A stretch of 33,598 nt of DNA from an uncultured Prevotellaceae bacterium (GTDB lineage: Bacteria > Bacteroidota > Bacteroidia > Bacteroidales > Bacteroidaceae): contig CAMADY010000021.1 in assembly GCA_945831805.1 (NCBI GenBank), positions 1-33,598 of the forward strand, read 5' to 3'. A program made the position numbers and the translations under genes. The notes under the pieces are model-generated. The model saw only the letters and a list, made by a program, of their open reading frames with translations. It did no database searches and was not told the origin of the DNA. Below are positions 1 through 8,963 of the stretch, piece after piece; position 1 is the first letter of the stretch; the number at the start of each line of letters is the position of its first letter.

Positions 1-429
1 ATTTGTCTGACCAGGATGCATAGGCATCTCGGTGGAATACTGCTTCATCTTCTTTGCTTCTTCAGCGCCACCGTTCTTTGGCAGTGTAATCATAGGACCT
101 AACTCCGGAATGGCAGCCTCCATAGCCTTGCGCACAGCCCAAACGGCATGGTTGACGAAACGTTCATCGTCCTTTGGCTTCCATTTGCGTGCTTCAACCA
201 TAAGTGCTATGTTGCCCTCACTGATAAGGTCGGTCATGTTGACACCTTTGTCGGCATACTGTCGTGCAAGGCTTACCACAAACCTGAGGTTTGCAGTGAC
301 AAGCTTCTCTATGGCTCTTTCATTACCTGCCTGTATCTGTTCTGACAGCTTACGCTCTTCCTCTATCGAGAGCTGCGGGATATTGTGTATCTCCTGCCAG
401 TATGTATCAAGTGTATCGTATGATTGCAT
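1..429 (-). CDS. sigma-70 family RNA polymerase sigma factor, divergent (partial, C-terminus off window)
   Basis: The reading frame is open from an ATG at 429 to the left edge (143 codons) and continues outside the window. Residues 8-95 match sigma-70 regions 1.2 to 2: a stretch starting LSIEEERKLSEQIQAGNERA, then LVTANLRFVVSLARQYADKG, DLISEGNIAL and an AVWAVRKAM segment. The housekeeping factor of Bacteroidetes normally reads roughly GFKFISYAVWWIRQSI in regions 2.3-2.4. Here the second tryptophan is replaced and the sequence after it (ITLPKNGGAEEAKKM) does not look like region 3 of RpoD. I therefore read it as an alternative, group-2-like sigma factor, not rpoD. It starts 12 bases after the stop of the phospholipase-D-like gene on the same strand, so co-transcription is plausible. 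The family assignment is firm; the subtype is inference. Confidence 0.85.
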   Translation of the reverse strand, partial: MQSYDTLDTYWQEIHNIPQLSIEEERKLSEQIQAGNERAIEKLVTANLRFVVSLARQYADKGVNMTDLISEGNIALMVEARKWKPKDDERFVNHAVWAVRKAMEAAIPELGPMITLPKNGGAEEAKKMKQYSTEMPMHPGQTN

Positions 430-440
430 AGTTTTATATT

Positions 441-1706
441 TTATATCCATGTGTTGAGGAGTCTTGCCCACCATCCGGTGAACTTCTGGCATCTTGTTCT
501 CCACGTCTTCCACTTCTCCGGAGTAAGCAGGAAGCAGCGTTTCTTCTGTTCCTCGTAGATGCGTTCCAGTTCGTGAGTAGTGTTCTTATCTACAATTACG
601 GCATTCGCCTCGCGGTCGTAGTTCAAAGAGCGTGCATCGAGGTTGCAGCTGCCTACCGTGCAGAGCCGTCCGTCAACCATTATGATCTTGGTGTGGTGGA
701 ATCCACCCTGATAGATGTGTACCGTTGCACCACGCTTCATCATCCAATGTAGGTTTGCGAACGAAACGTCCGGCTCTATAGGTATATCACTTTTCTCTGC
801 CATCATTATCTCGAACTTGATGCCTCTTTTCAGACATCGCTTGATAGCTTTCTTGACGGAGTGAGTGAGTGAGATGTATGGGTTCAGTATCTTTACGCTG
901 TCCTTGGCATTGTCAAGGCAGGCAATATAGAACTGCCGCATGATCTTCGGAGTCTTGTAAGGCTCACGATTTATGATGCCAACCATCTTCTTGTATGCCG
1001 TGGCTGTAGTGTCCTTCTTCAATCCAACGAACCCGTCTGCCGGTTTTCCGTCACCGAAGTATTTCTCGCCGCCAACGTTCTGTTTCGCCTCTTTGTTCCA
1101 CGCGCGGAGGAATATTTCCTGAAGCGTATTCACCTCGCTGCCTTCCAGACGGCAGTGCATGTCGTGCCATTCGCCTACTACCTCTGTGCCATGGATGTAG
1201 TAGTCAGCTACGTTCATGCCTCCGGTGTATGCTATCTTGCCATCGATGACAACAATCTTGCGGTGGTCACGGCTGAAGACGTGGTTAATCCATGGGAAGC
1301 TGGTAGGGTCAAACTCTACTATCTCCACTCCTGTAGCACGTATCTTCTCTAAATGATGCTTCTTCAGCGGACGGTTGTTCGACATGTTTCCGAAGGCATC
1401 GTACATAGCCCTTACCTCTACGCCCTCCTTTGCCTTGACGGCAAGGATTTTAAAGAGTTCATTGGCAATGCTGTCGTTTCTGAAGTTGAAATACTCCAGA
1501 TGGACACTGCTCTTCGCCTGACGTATAGCCTCAAACATATCGTCGTACTTCTCCTGACCGGAGGTGAGGAGTGTTACGCTGTTGTCGTGTGAGAAGGAGA
1601 TGTTGTTCTTTCTCAGCTCAGCAACAATTAGCGAGTCGCTCGTCTGTGCCTTAATGCAGAGACAAAGCAGTATCAGTGACAATATGTTCAGAATACGTCT
1701 GTTCAT
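441..1706 (-). CDS. phospholipase D / cardiolipin synthase-like protein
   Basis: 421 aa. The N-terminus (MNRRILNILSLILLCLCIKAQ) looks like a cleaved signal peptide, so the protein is probably periplasmic; classical ClsA has two N-terminal membrane helices instead. Two HxKx4D (HKD) catalytic motifs are visible: H148-R-K150...D155 in HRKIVVIDGKIAYTGGMN, and H338-T-K340...D345 in HTKIIMVDGRLCTVGSCNLD. The motif pair and spacing are those of the PLD superfamily cardiolipin synthases, which condense two phosphatidylglycerols (or PG and PE) to cardiolipin. A transphosphatidylase or phospholipase acting on another lipid is possible. A heptamer array lies directly upstream, and the divergent sigma factor gene follows after 11 bases. 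Confidence 0.88.
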   Translation of the reverse strand: MNRRILNILSLILLCLCIKAQTSDSLIVAELRKNNISFSHDNSVTLLTSGQEKYDDMFEAIRQAKSSVHLEYFNFRNDSIANELFKILAVKAKEGVEVRAMYDAFGNMSNNRPLKKHHLEKIRATGVEIVEFDPTSFPWINHVFSRDHRKIVVIDGKIAYTGGMNVADYYIHGTEVVGEWHDMHCRLEGSEVNTLQEIFLRAWNKEAKQNVGGEKYFGDGKPADGFVGLKKDTTATAYKKMVGIINREPYKTPKIMRQFYIACLDNAKDSVKILNPYISLTHSVKKAIKRCLKRGIKFEIMMAEKSDIPIEPDVSFANLHWMMKRGATVHIYQGGFHHTKIIMVDGRLCTVGSCNLDARSLNYDREANAVIVDKNTTHELERIYEEQKKRCFLLTPEKWKTWRTRCQKFTGWWARLLNTWI

Positions 1707-1729
1707 TCCTATATATATAAATAAGGTGT

Positions 1730-1813
1730 AACCCTTAATCTATAACCTTTAACCCTTAACCCTTAATCCTTAATCCTTAACCCTTAACCTTTAACCCTTA
1801 ACCTTTAACCCTT
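1730..1813. repeat. tandem heptamer array, 12 units of AAYCYTT type
   Basis: Twelve contiguous 7-base units fit the spacer between the channel gene and the PLD gene. The commonest unit is AACCCTT, with variants AACCTTT, AATCCTT and one AATCTAT. On the transcribed (minus) strand the array reads as AAGGGTT/AAAGGTT. No spacer or hairpin structure is seen, so it is a minisatellite-like sequence, not a CRISPR. The last codons of the channel gene (ATT AAG GGA TAA) resemble the unit. Confidence 0.9.
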
Positions 1814-1827
1814 AAAACCGAACTCCA

Positions 1828-4188
1828 TTATCCCTTAATATGTACATCCGTCTGTGGGAATGGAATCTCTACGCCGTTCTCGTTGAACGTGTCGTAGATA
1901 GCCTCAAGAATCTTTCCGTCATCGCTGAACTGCGTGAATACGTTAACCCACACGATTACCTTGAGTATGAGGGCGGAGTCGCCGAGTTCCTTGAGAACAA
2001 CGTTGACGCCCTTAGCACGATTGATGCAGTCGAGCTCCTGTACAGCATCGATGATGAGCTGCTTTGCCTTCTTCACGTTCGTACCATATGCCACACCCAC
2101 GTCGAGGACATGTAGTTCATAGCCGTGGTTACGCGTCATGTTCTTATAGTTCTTCGTAAAGAGCTGTGAGTTCTGGAAACTTATCACCGAACCATCGACG
2201 GTATCGATCGTTGTTGAGGTGTAGGAGATACTTGATACTGTACCGCGTATGCCGTCGCAGACGATGAGGTCGCCAATCTTTATGCGTCCCGTCATCAGCG
2301 AGATGCCGTAGTAGATGTTCTCCAGAATATCCTTCGATGCAAAACCAATACCAGTAGAGAAACCCGCACCGATAATGGCAATCCATGTCGTTGAGACGTT
2401 GAGTATGCCGAGTGTTATGAGCATCCATACGCCCCATATCACAACCTGCATGACGTTGCGTATCATCATGAATCGCTGGGCAGCACTCTGGATGTCCTTC
2501 TGCTCCAGATACATCAGCACGAAGGTCTTCGCCATCTTGTTGATGTAGTTGAAGACGAACCATAAGGTCACCACGATGGCAATGCCGAGGATGCTCGCCT
2601 TGAAGTTCTCCGTATCGATGAAGTTGTTGGTGAAGAGCGTCAGCGTGAGGTCGCTGAGGTTGAATACGTCAGCAGCCCAGTAGAGGCTCAATACAATAGA
2701 GAACACTCCAGATACAGGGAGGAGTATGAGGCTGTATGCATGGTGTATCCATGTCTGTGTGACAGGCAGCTGGTCTATATGCTTCTTCTCTGCATAGCCG
2801 TTGTACCAACCGCGCAGACAGGTGATGGTCAGGATACATGTAAGCTGCATTATCCACCAGATGAGAATCTGCACAGAGAGCAGTGCGAAGCCAGCCAGCG
2901 AGCAGCAAAGTGATATGATGAATATGAACTGCGAGAAGTATGCATAGCCCCTGTCGCTCTTGCTCACGATACCCTTGCACTTGCGTAGTGCAAATGCCTG
3001 CCAAATGCAGCAGCAGAGCAGTATCGGAGGGAAGATAAGGTTCACCAGAGCGTTAGGTATGAGCACCACGCGGAAGCTTATCACTAGGAAACCATTTACC
3101 AGCAGTGGCATATAGATATAGAGGGTCTTTAGCGTCTTGCTTGCCTCTACGCGCAGCATCGTTGATATGATGATAACACTCAGCAGCCATGCGAACTGCA
3201 CGAGGAGTGATGATGCCATGATGATGAAGTTCTGTGAAGACAGAGCCTGCAGAACGCCAAGGATTATAGCGAAGGTAACGGCAGTGGTTGCAAGTATGAT
3301 GCTGGTACGCTTCTGCATGAACTGCTCCTCGCGTCCCTTTAGCTTTCCGCGCTTTGCAAGCCATGTGCCGAGCCATCTCACTATCAGCTGGTTCAGCACT
3401 ACCGCTATGAACCCATAGAACAGAATCACCATGAAGAGACCGATGATCCATCGTGCATCCCACTGAGACCTAGAATCCTTCGTCGTAGTGTATTTCTCGC
3501 CTACGCTCTCCCTCGTCTGTGAGAGGTAGTAGCCGAAGCGTGAAACTATGGTGAAGTAGTTGTCTGAACCGTTCCTGAAGATGTTGTTCTGGATATCATT
3601 GTACTTCTGGTTGGCATAGTTGTTGAGATACTGCAGACGCTTCTCGGTCATCTGGTAGTATGTGATGTATTCCGTCAGCTGGTCGCGGTCTTCCTTCACC
3701 ATACGCTGGGTGTTGATAGCCAGTGCCAGACAAACATCGCGGTCAACCTTTGCCTTCTCGTCGAGAAGTCGTACAGGCATCACCTTGAGACTTGCAATAA
3801 GGCTATCGAAACGTGCCACCTCGCCATTGCTCTTGTCTATGAAGAGCTTGAAAGGTACCAGATGGCTCCTGAACTCCTTGTACTGCTCTATTGCCTCGTG
3901 GCAGGCGTACGATAGGTCGAAGACGTAGCCGTCTTTCTGCGAATAGAGCATCAGTGCATTCTGGTTGCTGTTCTGCATTGTCTGCATTAGGGTCTTGAGC
4001 ACCATCTGCTCTGCCTTTTTCATCTTCTGCTGCTTCAGGCTGTACTCATCGTGATAGATCGTCAGCTCATTACGAAGAATATGAAGGGTGTTGGAAAGAC
4101 TGTCCTCCTTGAGTACTGCATTTGCAGGCAGCACCATGAGGATAGAGAGTATTGCAAGAATGTATAGTTTCAATTTCATCAATATCAA
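1828..4188 (-). CDS. mechanosensitive ion channel, MscS/MscK-like, large
   Basis: 786 aa. A signal-like N-terminus (MKLKLYILAILSILMVLPANA, preceded by M-I-L) is followed by about 220 residues of helical, probably periplasmic sequence. Then come roughly ten hydrophobic segments (about residues 250-610) and a C-terminal MscS domain. The domain shows the glycine/alanine-rich pore helix (IIGAGFSTGIGFASKDILEN) and the beta domain (GRIKIGDLIVCDGIRGTVSS, then VISFQNSQLFTKNYKNMTR). It should sit in the inner membrane and open under tension to release solutes in hypo-osmotic shock. The ATG at 4179 (fourth codon) is an equally good start. A Bacteroidetes-type promoter lies 11 bases upstream, so a separate transcript from uvrA is likely. 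Confidence 0.9.
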   Translation of the reverse strand: MILMKLKLYILAILSILMVLPANAVLKEDSLSNTLHILRNELTIYHDEYSLKQQKMKKAEQMVLKTLMQTMQNSNQNALMLYSQKDGYVFDLSYACHEAIEQYKEFRSHLVPFKLFIDKSNGEVARFDSLIASLKVMPVRLLDEKAKVDRDVCLALAINTQRMVKEDRDQLTEYITYYQMTEKRLQYLNNYANQKYNDIQNNIFRNGSDNYFTIVSRFGYYLSQTRESVGEKYTTTKDSRSQWDARWIIGLFMVILFYGFIAVVLNQLIVRWLGTWLAKRGKLKGREEQFMQKRTSIILATTAVTFAIILGVLQALSSQNFIIMASSLLVQFAWLLSVIIISTMLRVEASKTLKTLYIYMPLLVNGFLVISFRVVLIPNALVNLIFPPILLCCCIWQAFALRKCKGIVSKSDRGYAYFSQFIFIISLCCSLAGFALLSVQILIWWIMQLTCILTITCLRGWYNGYAEKKHIDQLPVTQTWIHHAYSLILLPVSGVFSIVLSLYWAADVFNLSDLTLTLFTNNFIDTENFKASILGIAIVVTLWFVFNYINKMAKTFVLMYLEQKDIQSAAQRFMMIRNVMQVVIWGVWMLITLGILNVSTTWIAIIGAGFSTGIGFASKDILENIYYGISLMTGRIKIGDLIVCDGIRGTVSSISYTSTTIDTVDGSVISFQNSQLFTKNYKNMTRNHGYELHVLDVGVAYGTNVKKAKQLIIDAVQELDCINRAKGVNVVLKELGDSALILKVIVWVNVFTQFSDDGKILEAIYDTFNENGVEIPFPQTDVHIKG

Positions 4189-4198
4189 TATTTGCGCA

Positions 4199-4229
4199 CA
4201 AAGTTACAAAAAATATATGACATAGGCAA
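4199..4229 (-). promoter_or_regulatory. Bacteroidetes-type promoter of the MscS-like gene
   Basis: On the minus strand TAACTTTG (4206-4199) fits the -7 consensus TAnnTTTG. A TTG (4229-4227) lies 20 bases further upstream, where the -33 element is expected. The predicted start of transcription is only a few bases before the ATG, giving a very short leader. Confidence 0.6.
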
Positions 4230-4242
4230 CTTATTTCATTTA

Positions 4243-4273
4243 AAAGAGGTTAATCCACTTTTATATCCTCTTT
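4243..4273 (-). terminator. possible weak terminator of uvrA
   Basis: AAAGAGG (4243-4249) pairs with CCTCTTT (4267-4273) across a 17-base loop, starting at the uvrA stop codon. The following run on the minus strand is only TTTTA. The stem is short, so termination may be partial. Confidence 0.35.
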
Positions 4274-6951
4274 CAGGAACCTTGTCGTTTCTGTTTTAAT
4301 TCTTCCTTCAGAAACCTTGCCGTCTCGCTTTTCTTGTTCTTGGATATCTCTTCCGGCGTTCCGGCACAGACAAGCGTTCCGCCGTTTCGTCCACCAACAG
4401 GCCCCATGTCTATAATGTGATCTGCAAGTTTTATGACGTCGAGGTTATGTTCTATGATAATAACCGTATTCCCTTTGTCAACAAGTCGTTGCAGTATCTC
4501 CATCAGTACCCTGATATCCTCGAAATGCAGTCCTGTCGTAGGCTCGTCGAGTATATACATCGTCTTACCCGTATCGCGCTTTGACAGTTCCGTGGCGAGC
4601 TTCACTCGCTGGCTCTCTCCTCCCGACAGTGTTGTTGACGACTGACCGAGCTTTATGTATCCGAGTCCTACCTCCTGCAGCGACTTTATCTTCTGCAGAA
4701 TGTTCGGTACGGAGTCAAAGAACTCCACCGCCTGGTTTACCGTCATGTCCAGAATGTCTGCAATGGATTTGCCCTTGTATCGCACCTCCAGCGTCTCGCG
4801 GTTGTATCGCTTACCATGGCAAACCTCACAGGGCACCATGACATCCGGTAGGAAGTTCATCTCGATAGTCTTGTAGCCGTTGCCACCGCAGGTTTCACAT
4901 CTGCCACCCTTTACGTTGAACGAGAAGCGTCCTGGCTTATATCCACGAATCTTTGCCTCAGGAAGGGCTATGAAGAGCTTGCGGATATCGTCGAACACCT
5001 TTGTGTATGTCGCCGGGTTACTGCGTGGCGTACGTCCTATAGGCGACTGATCCACGCTTACAACCTTATCTATAAGGTCTATTCCCTCAATGTTTTCGTA
5101 TGGCATCGGAGTCTTCAGCGAACGATAGAAATGCTGCGACAGGATAGGTTGCAGCGTCTCATTGATGAGTGTTGACTTTCCGGAACCGCTGACACCCGTC
5201 ACAACTATCAGCTTGCCGAGTGGAAACTCCACGCTGACGTTCTTCAGGTTGTTGCCCTTACAACCGTTGAGGCGTATGGAGAGAGGTTTTCCCTTCTTGT
5301 CTTTCTTGCCCTCGCGGCGCTCCGAAGGAATGGCTATCTCCCTCACGCCGTTGAGGTATTCCGACGTTATGGTGCTCTCCTTGAGCATTGCCTGAGGCGT
5401 ACCCTGATATACCACATTGCCACCCTTGCGACCAGCCATAGGACCAATGTCTATTACGTAGTCGGCAGCAAGCATCATGTCCTTGTCGTGCTCCACCACG
5501 ATGACGGTGTTTCCGATGTCCCTGAGCTGCTTCAGCGAGTTTATCAGACGCTCGTTGTCGCGCTGGTGAAGACCAATGGAAGGCTCATCGAGGATGTAAA
5601 GTACGTTTACAAGCTGCGAACCTATCTGCGTAGCAAGGCGTATGCGCTGGCTCTCGCCCCCCGATAATGATAGCGATTGTCTGCCGAGTGCCAGATAGTT
5701 AAGTCCCACGTCGAGCATGAACTTCAGTCGTGTACGTATCTCCTTGAGTATCTCCTCAGCAATGTTTCGCTGTCTTGCGTCGAGATGTTGCTTGCATTCC
5801 CCGAGCCAGTCGTACAGCTGGTCGATGTCCATCTCTGCCAGCTCCGCAATGTTCTTGTCCCAGATGCGGTAGGAGAGTGCCTCCTTGTTGAGTCGGCGAC
5901 CTTCGCATGCAGGACATGTTACGCGCACTGCCTCTTGCTCATCATCATCATCTTTCGGCTTCTGGAACATTTGGTCGATGGCAAACTCCTCGTTGCCGTC
6001 CTCCATTTCTGCCATCAGCAGCGGATCATTTGCATCCACCGTGCCGAGACCCTTGCAGTAAGGACATGCTCCTTCCGGTGAGTTGAACGAGAAGATGTTT
6101 GGTGCAGGATCCTTGTATGCCATGCCAGTGGTAGGACACATCAGACGCTTTGAATAGAACTTCGCATCGTTCGTGTCCTTATCGAGAATCATTATAAGGC
6201 CGTCGCCCTGATGCATTGCCACCTCGATGCTCTTTCTCAGTCGTTCACGCATAGGGTCGTTGCCCTCGGGAGCGTCATATTCAGGTCCGTTGAACAACTG
6301 TGGCTGACTCTCCTTCACCTTCAGCTTATCCACCACAACCTCAATGTTATGGTTCTTGTAGCGGTCGAGCTTCATGCCAGGAACCATCTCTGCCAGTTCC
6401 TCGTCAATGCGTACGGTGAGGAATCCCTTTTTCTGCATCTGCTCAAAGAGCTCGCGGTAGTGTCCCTTACGGTTTCTTACGAGAGGCGCGAGGATGAAGA
6501 TGCGTCTGCCGCTATAGTCTCTTTGAATCATGTCAACCACCTGTTCCTCGGTGTATTTCACCATCTTCTCGCCGCTGACATAACTGTATGCCGTACCGGC
6601 TCTGGCGAAGAGCAGTCGCAGGTAGTCATAGACCTCCGTCGTAGTGCCTACGGTGGAGCGTGGATTCTTGTTCGTCGTCTTCTGCTCAATGCTTATGACA
6701 GGTGACAATCCCGTTATCTTGTCAACATCCGGGCGCTCCATGCCTCCGAGGAAGTTTCGTGCGTATGCGGAGAATGTCTCTATGTATCGGCGCTGGCCCT
6801 CGGCAAAGATGGTGTCGAAGGCGAGTGACGATTTGCCGGAACCCGACAATCCTGTGATAACCGTAAGGCTACCACGCGGTATCTCCACATCCACATTCTT
6901 GAGGTTGTGTACTCTTGCTCCGTAAATGTTTATGTATTTGTCCTCAGACAT
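4273..6951 (-). CDS. uvrA: UvrABC excinuclease subunit A
   Basis: 892 aa, the damage-sensing ATPase of nucleotide excision repair. It loads UvrB at lesions and acts in the cytoplasm on DNA. Two ABC modules are complete: Walker A GLSGSGKS (34-41) and GVSGSGKS (586-593); signatures LSGGESQR (429-436 and 775-782); Walker B regions [11 protein letters not shown] and [11 protein letters not shown]. The C-terminal zinc module has its four cysteines (C685, C688, C708, C711). The first zinc module is degenerate: the expected CxxC at 272-275 reads CPTT, while C296 and C299 remain, so only three ligands are left. The protein is also about 50 residues shorter than the E. coli one. It starts 20 bases after the stop of the outer-membrane barrel gene, so it may share that transcript. 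Confidence 0.97.
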   Translation of the reverse strand: MSEDKYINIYGARVHNLKNVDVEIPRGSLTVITGLSGSGKSSLAFDTIFAEGQRRYIETFSAYARNFLGGMERPDVDKITGLSPVISIEQKTTNKNPRSTVGTTTEVYDYLRLLFARAGTAYSYVSGEKMVKYTEEQVVDMIQRDYSGRRIFILAPLVRNRKGHYRELFEQMQKKGFLTVRIDEELAEMVPGMKLDRYKNHNIEVVVDKLKVKESQPQLFNGPEYDAPEGNDPMRERLRKSIEVAMHQGDGLIMILDKDTNDAKFYSKRLMCPTTGMAYKDPAPNIFSFNSPEGACPYCKGLGTVDANDPLLMAEMEDGNEEFAIDQMFQKPKDDDDEQEAVRVTCPACEGRRLNKEALSYRIWDKNIAELAEMDIDQLYDWLGECKQHLDARQRNIAEEILKEIRTRLKFMLDVGLNYLALGRQSLSLSGGESQRIRLATQIGSQLVNVLYILDEPSIGLHQRDNERLINSLKQLRDIGNTVIVVEHDKDMMLAADYVIDIGPMAGRKGGNVVYQGTPQAMLKESTITSEYLNGVREIAIPSERREGKKDKKGKPLSIRLNGCKGNNLKNVSVEFPLGKLIVVTGVSGSGKSTLINETLQPILSQHFYRSLKTPMPYENIEGIDLIDKVVSVDQSPIGRTPRSNPATYTKVFDDIRKLFIALPEAKIRGYKPGRFSFNVKGGRCETCGGNGYKTIEMNFLPDVMVPCEVCHGKRYNRETLEVRYKGKSIADILDMTVNQAVEFFDSVPNILQKIKSLQEVGLGYIKLGQSSTTLSGGESQRVKLATELSKRDTGKTMYILDEPTTGLHFEDIRVLMEILQRLVDKGNTVIIIEHNLDVIKLADHIIDMGPVGGRNGGTLVCAGTPEEISKNKKSETARFLKEELKQKRQGS

Positions 6952-6952
6952 A

Positions 6953-6977
6953 AACCTTTTAACCCTTACCTTTAAAT
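6953..6977. repeat. degenerate copy of the heptamer repeat in the uvrA leader
   Basis: AACCTTT, then AACCCTT and ACCTTTA with single-base slips. These are the same words as the array at 1730-1813. They fill the 20-base gap between the barrel gene stop and the uvrA start. On the transcript strand this gives AAAGGTAAGGGTTAAAAGG just before the ATG, so it may contribute a purine-rich ribosome-binding stretch. Confidence 0.55.
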
Positions 6978-7745
6978 ATCCCTAAGGTAGCTTAACCTTA
7001 TATATATAGTGCCATGTGCTGATTTACCGAAGAAGTCTCGCTTGGAGTCGCCGTAGATGTTGCCGAGACCATAGTAGTAGCGTCCCTCAAGGTTGAAGCG
7101 TCCTATGTTCTTTATCTCTGCCTCGATACCCGCACCGAGAGCAATGCCGAAGTCCAGCTTGTTCTCTACAGGCATTGTCTCCTGCTCTACAAGGTAGCTC
7201 GCACGACCTTTCTTGCTTGACCACTTTATCTCCTGCTCGCCATCACTGGGGAACATCTTTGAAGTGAACGGCTTGTTGTAGTTGCATGTCGTCTTGTCTG
7301 AAATCATCAGGCCGATCTGCGGACCAAGGTTCACGAAGGCATTGACGCCGCGATGCTCCTTACCCCATGACAGATGCGCAAAGACCGGTATCTGTATGTA
7401 CGTTATGTCACGCTTGTACTGCTCCGCCACCTGGGTCTCGGGATTTATTACCGGAAGTCCGTCAAGCGTCTGTATCTTCTGTTCCCAACCCAACTGTGCT
7501 ATGTTGAGCTCTGCCTGTATGGCGCAGAGCGTAGAGAAGTATTTCTCTGCCGTATAGCGTCCCATGATGCCGCCAAAAAGTCCTCCGTGCATCTTCTGCT
7601 GCACATCAGGCTGGAAACTTATGCTGTTTAGTGCGTAGCCGGCACCCACGCCGACGCTGAACCTGTTGCGGTATTCGCCAACCTGAGCGTTTGCACAGAG
7701 CGTCGTCAGCAGTAGTATTGCTATAAAAAAATGTCTTCTCATCAT
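6972..7745 (-). CDS. outer-membrane beta-barrel protein, PorT/porin family type
   Basis: About 257 aa. A signal peptide (MMRRHFFIAILLLTTLCANAQ) ends in the AxAQ site common in Bacteroidetes. The rest alternates polar and hydrophobic residues as in small barrels (FSVGVGAGYALNSISF, YIQIPVFAHLSWG, FVNLGPQIGLMIS, GIALGAGIEAEI, LEGRYYYGLGNIYGD). It ends in TIYIRLSYLRDI, with the aromatic-rich last strand expected of a BAM substrate. This matches the 'outer membrane protein beta-barrel / PorT' family. I chose the ATG at 7745; the frame also has a TTG at 7754 that overlaps the upstream stop, and an ATG at 7742. It starts 5 bases after the binding-protein gene stop, so the two are probably co-transcribed. 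The specific role is unknown. Confidence 0.8.
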   Translation of the reverse strand: MMRRHFFIAILLLTTLCANAQVGEYRNRFSVGVGAGYALNSISFQPDVQQKMHGGLFGGIMGRYTAEKYFSTLCAIQAELNIAQLGWEQKIQTLDGLPVINPETQVAEQYKRDITYIQIPVFAHLSWGKEHRGVNAFVNLGPQIGLMISDKTTCNYNKPFTSKMFPSDGEQEIKWSSKKGRASYLVEQETMPVENKLDFGIALGAGIEAEIKNIGRFNLEGRYYYGLGNIYGDSKRDFFGKSAHGTIYIRLSYLRDI

Positions 7746-7750
7746 TATTA

Positions 7751-8836
7751 TCAATAGTTCAACGCCTCAACGCCTCCGTTTTCCTTATAGTGAATCAGCA
7801 TGAACGCCTTGTTGCGATAACCGCCGGAACCCTGCTTCTTGAAATCAAGCGGTGTCTGAATCCAACTGCGCTGGTTACCGATGAAGTACATGGCATGCTC
7901 ATAACCCGTAATGGCGAAGTGGGGTAGGGCATACGACATGTTCTCGTGGAATGCCGTGCGGTATTTCTCTTCTATCTCCTTCGTCACGGCTGAGACCTCG
8001 TTGTAGTAGAAGTCGCTTGGAATATAGACGTTATACTTAGCAAAACGCTCGCGGTTATACTTTGCGTACATCAGCCATTCCTTATATCCGAACATCGTTG
8101 CCTTTACGTTGACATTGTCCTTCAGAAGCTGGTCGAGCTTGTTCATGGCCTGTGTCAGCTCTGGAGAACGTCCGCTATTCAGTATCACGAGGTTTGGCTG
8201 TGTCAGTGAGAAAGCCTTTGCAAACATCTCTGCAGACGAGCGAAGGTTCGTGATGCTTGGCTGCACGCCTTTCTTCTCCAGCACTTTTCTCAGTGCAAAG
8301 GTGAAAGTACCCTTGCGTGAGGTGGTGTCATTGCAGTCAATGATGACAGGATGATACCCGCTGAAATGCTCCACGACATGCTGTATGGCGGTAGCGTTGA
8401 GGTCGTCGGCAGATTGATATACCTGATATATCTGCGTATTCTTGTCAACATCGTTGCCGCTGATGGAGAACGGAATGACCATCTTTATGTTGTATGCCTT
8501 GCAGAACTCGCCGAGCTGCTTTACCTGCTTTGTGTAGAGCGGGCCGAAGATGACGTTGCACTCTGGCGCTCCGTCCTGGAGAAGCGTAGTGCGTATGTCG
8601 GCATCGATAGGCACGTTCCATGCGTGGACGTTGATGTGCTTGCCCTGCTCCTTGAGCTTGTCGCATGCCAGGAGTATTCCACGATAGTATTCCACCATTC
8701 TTCTGCCATCGCCGTCAACATCGTGAAGCGGTAGCATAACACCTACATTTACTTTGTCGGCAGCGACCTGCGCGTTGCCGGATAATGTGATAAACATTGC
8801 GAAAAGTGCAACGAAAAACCTTTGTTTTATTGTCAT
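7751..8836 (-). CDS. periplasmic binding protein (type 1 fold)-like protein
   Basis: 361 aa from the ATG at 8836. The signal peptide is MTIKQRFFVALFAMFITLSG followed by NAQ. The mature part starts with VNVGVMLPLHDVDGDGRRMVEYYRG and goes on through VIFGPLYTKQVK, MVIPFSISGN and HPVIIDCNDT. This is the two-lobed pattern of amino-acid/Leu-Ile-Val-type binding proteins. In Bacteroidetes such proteins often have an N-terminal LysM domain; none is seen here. No ABC transporter genes are adjacent, so the ligand and role (transport, sensing or envelope function) are open. The frame is open 111 bases further upstream, but that part runs through the promoter and lacks protein-like character. The ATG at 8836 places the signal peptide correctly. 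Confidence 0.75.
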   Translation of the reverse strand: MTIKQRFFVALFAMFITLSGNAQVAADKVNVGVMLPLHDVDGDGRRMVEYYRGILLACDKLKEQGKHINVHAWNVPIDADIRTTLLQDGAPECNVIFGPLYTKQVKQLGEFCKAYNIKMVIPFSISGNDVDKNTQIYQVYQSADDLNATAIQHVVEHFSGYHPVIIDCNDTTSRKGTFTFALRKVLEKKGVQPSITNLRSSAEMFAKAFSLTQPNLVILNSGRSPELTQAMNKLDQLLKDNVNVKATMFGYKEWLMYAKYNRERFAKYNVYIPSDFYYNEVSAVTKEIEEKYRTAFHENMSYALPHFAITGYEHAMYFIGNQRSWIQTPLDFKKQGSGGYRNKAFMLIHYKENGGVEALNY

Positions 8837-8863
8837 AATCCTTAAAAACTTCAATTCAAGATG

Positions 8864-8871
8864 CAAAAATA
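8864..8871 (-). promoter_or_regulatory. -7 promoter element for the binding-protein/barrel/uvrA unit
   Basis: TATTTTTG on the minus strand fits TAnnTTTG and lies 28 bases upstream of the ATG at 8836. No convincing TTG is seen about 20 bases further upstream; the region is only T-rich. Confidence 0.5.
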
Positions 8872-8915
8872 CAAAAAAAATCTCGGAAAAGCGAAGGTAA
8901 ATCAAAATAATTGAG

Positions 8916-8923
8916 TAATTTTG
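8916..8923 (+). promoter_or_regulatory. -7 promoter element for the type IX cargo gene
   Basis: TAATTTTG fits TAnnTTTG, 40 bases before the ATG at 8964. It is back-to-back with the leftward element at 8864-8871, so the 127-base gap holds a divergent promoter pair. Confidence 0.5.
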
Positions 8924-8963
8924 CAAAAAATAATCCTTTTTACGCAAAACATACGCTTTATTT

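Noticed and set aside
1730..1813. Possible CRISPR array
   Set aside because: Units are only 7 bases, contiguous, with no spacers and no cas genes nearby.
8837..8947. N-terminal extension of the binding-protein-like gene
   Set aside because: It crosses the promoter at 8864-8871 and would bury the signal peptide inside the protein.
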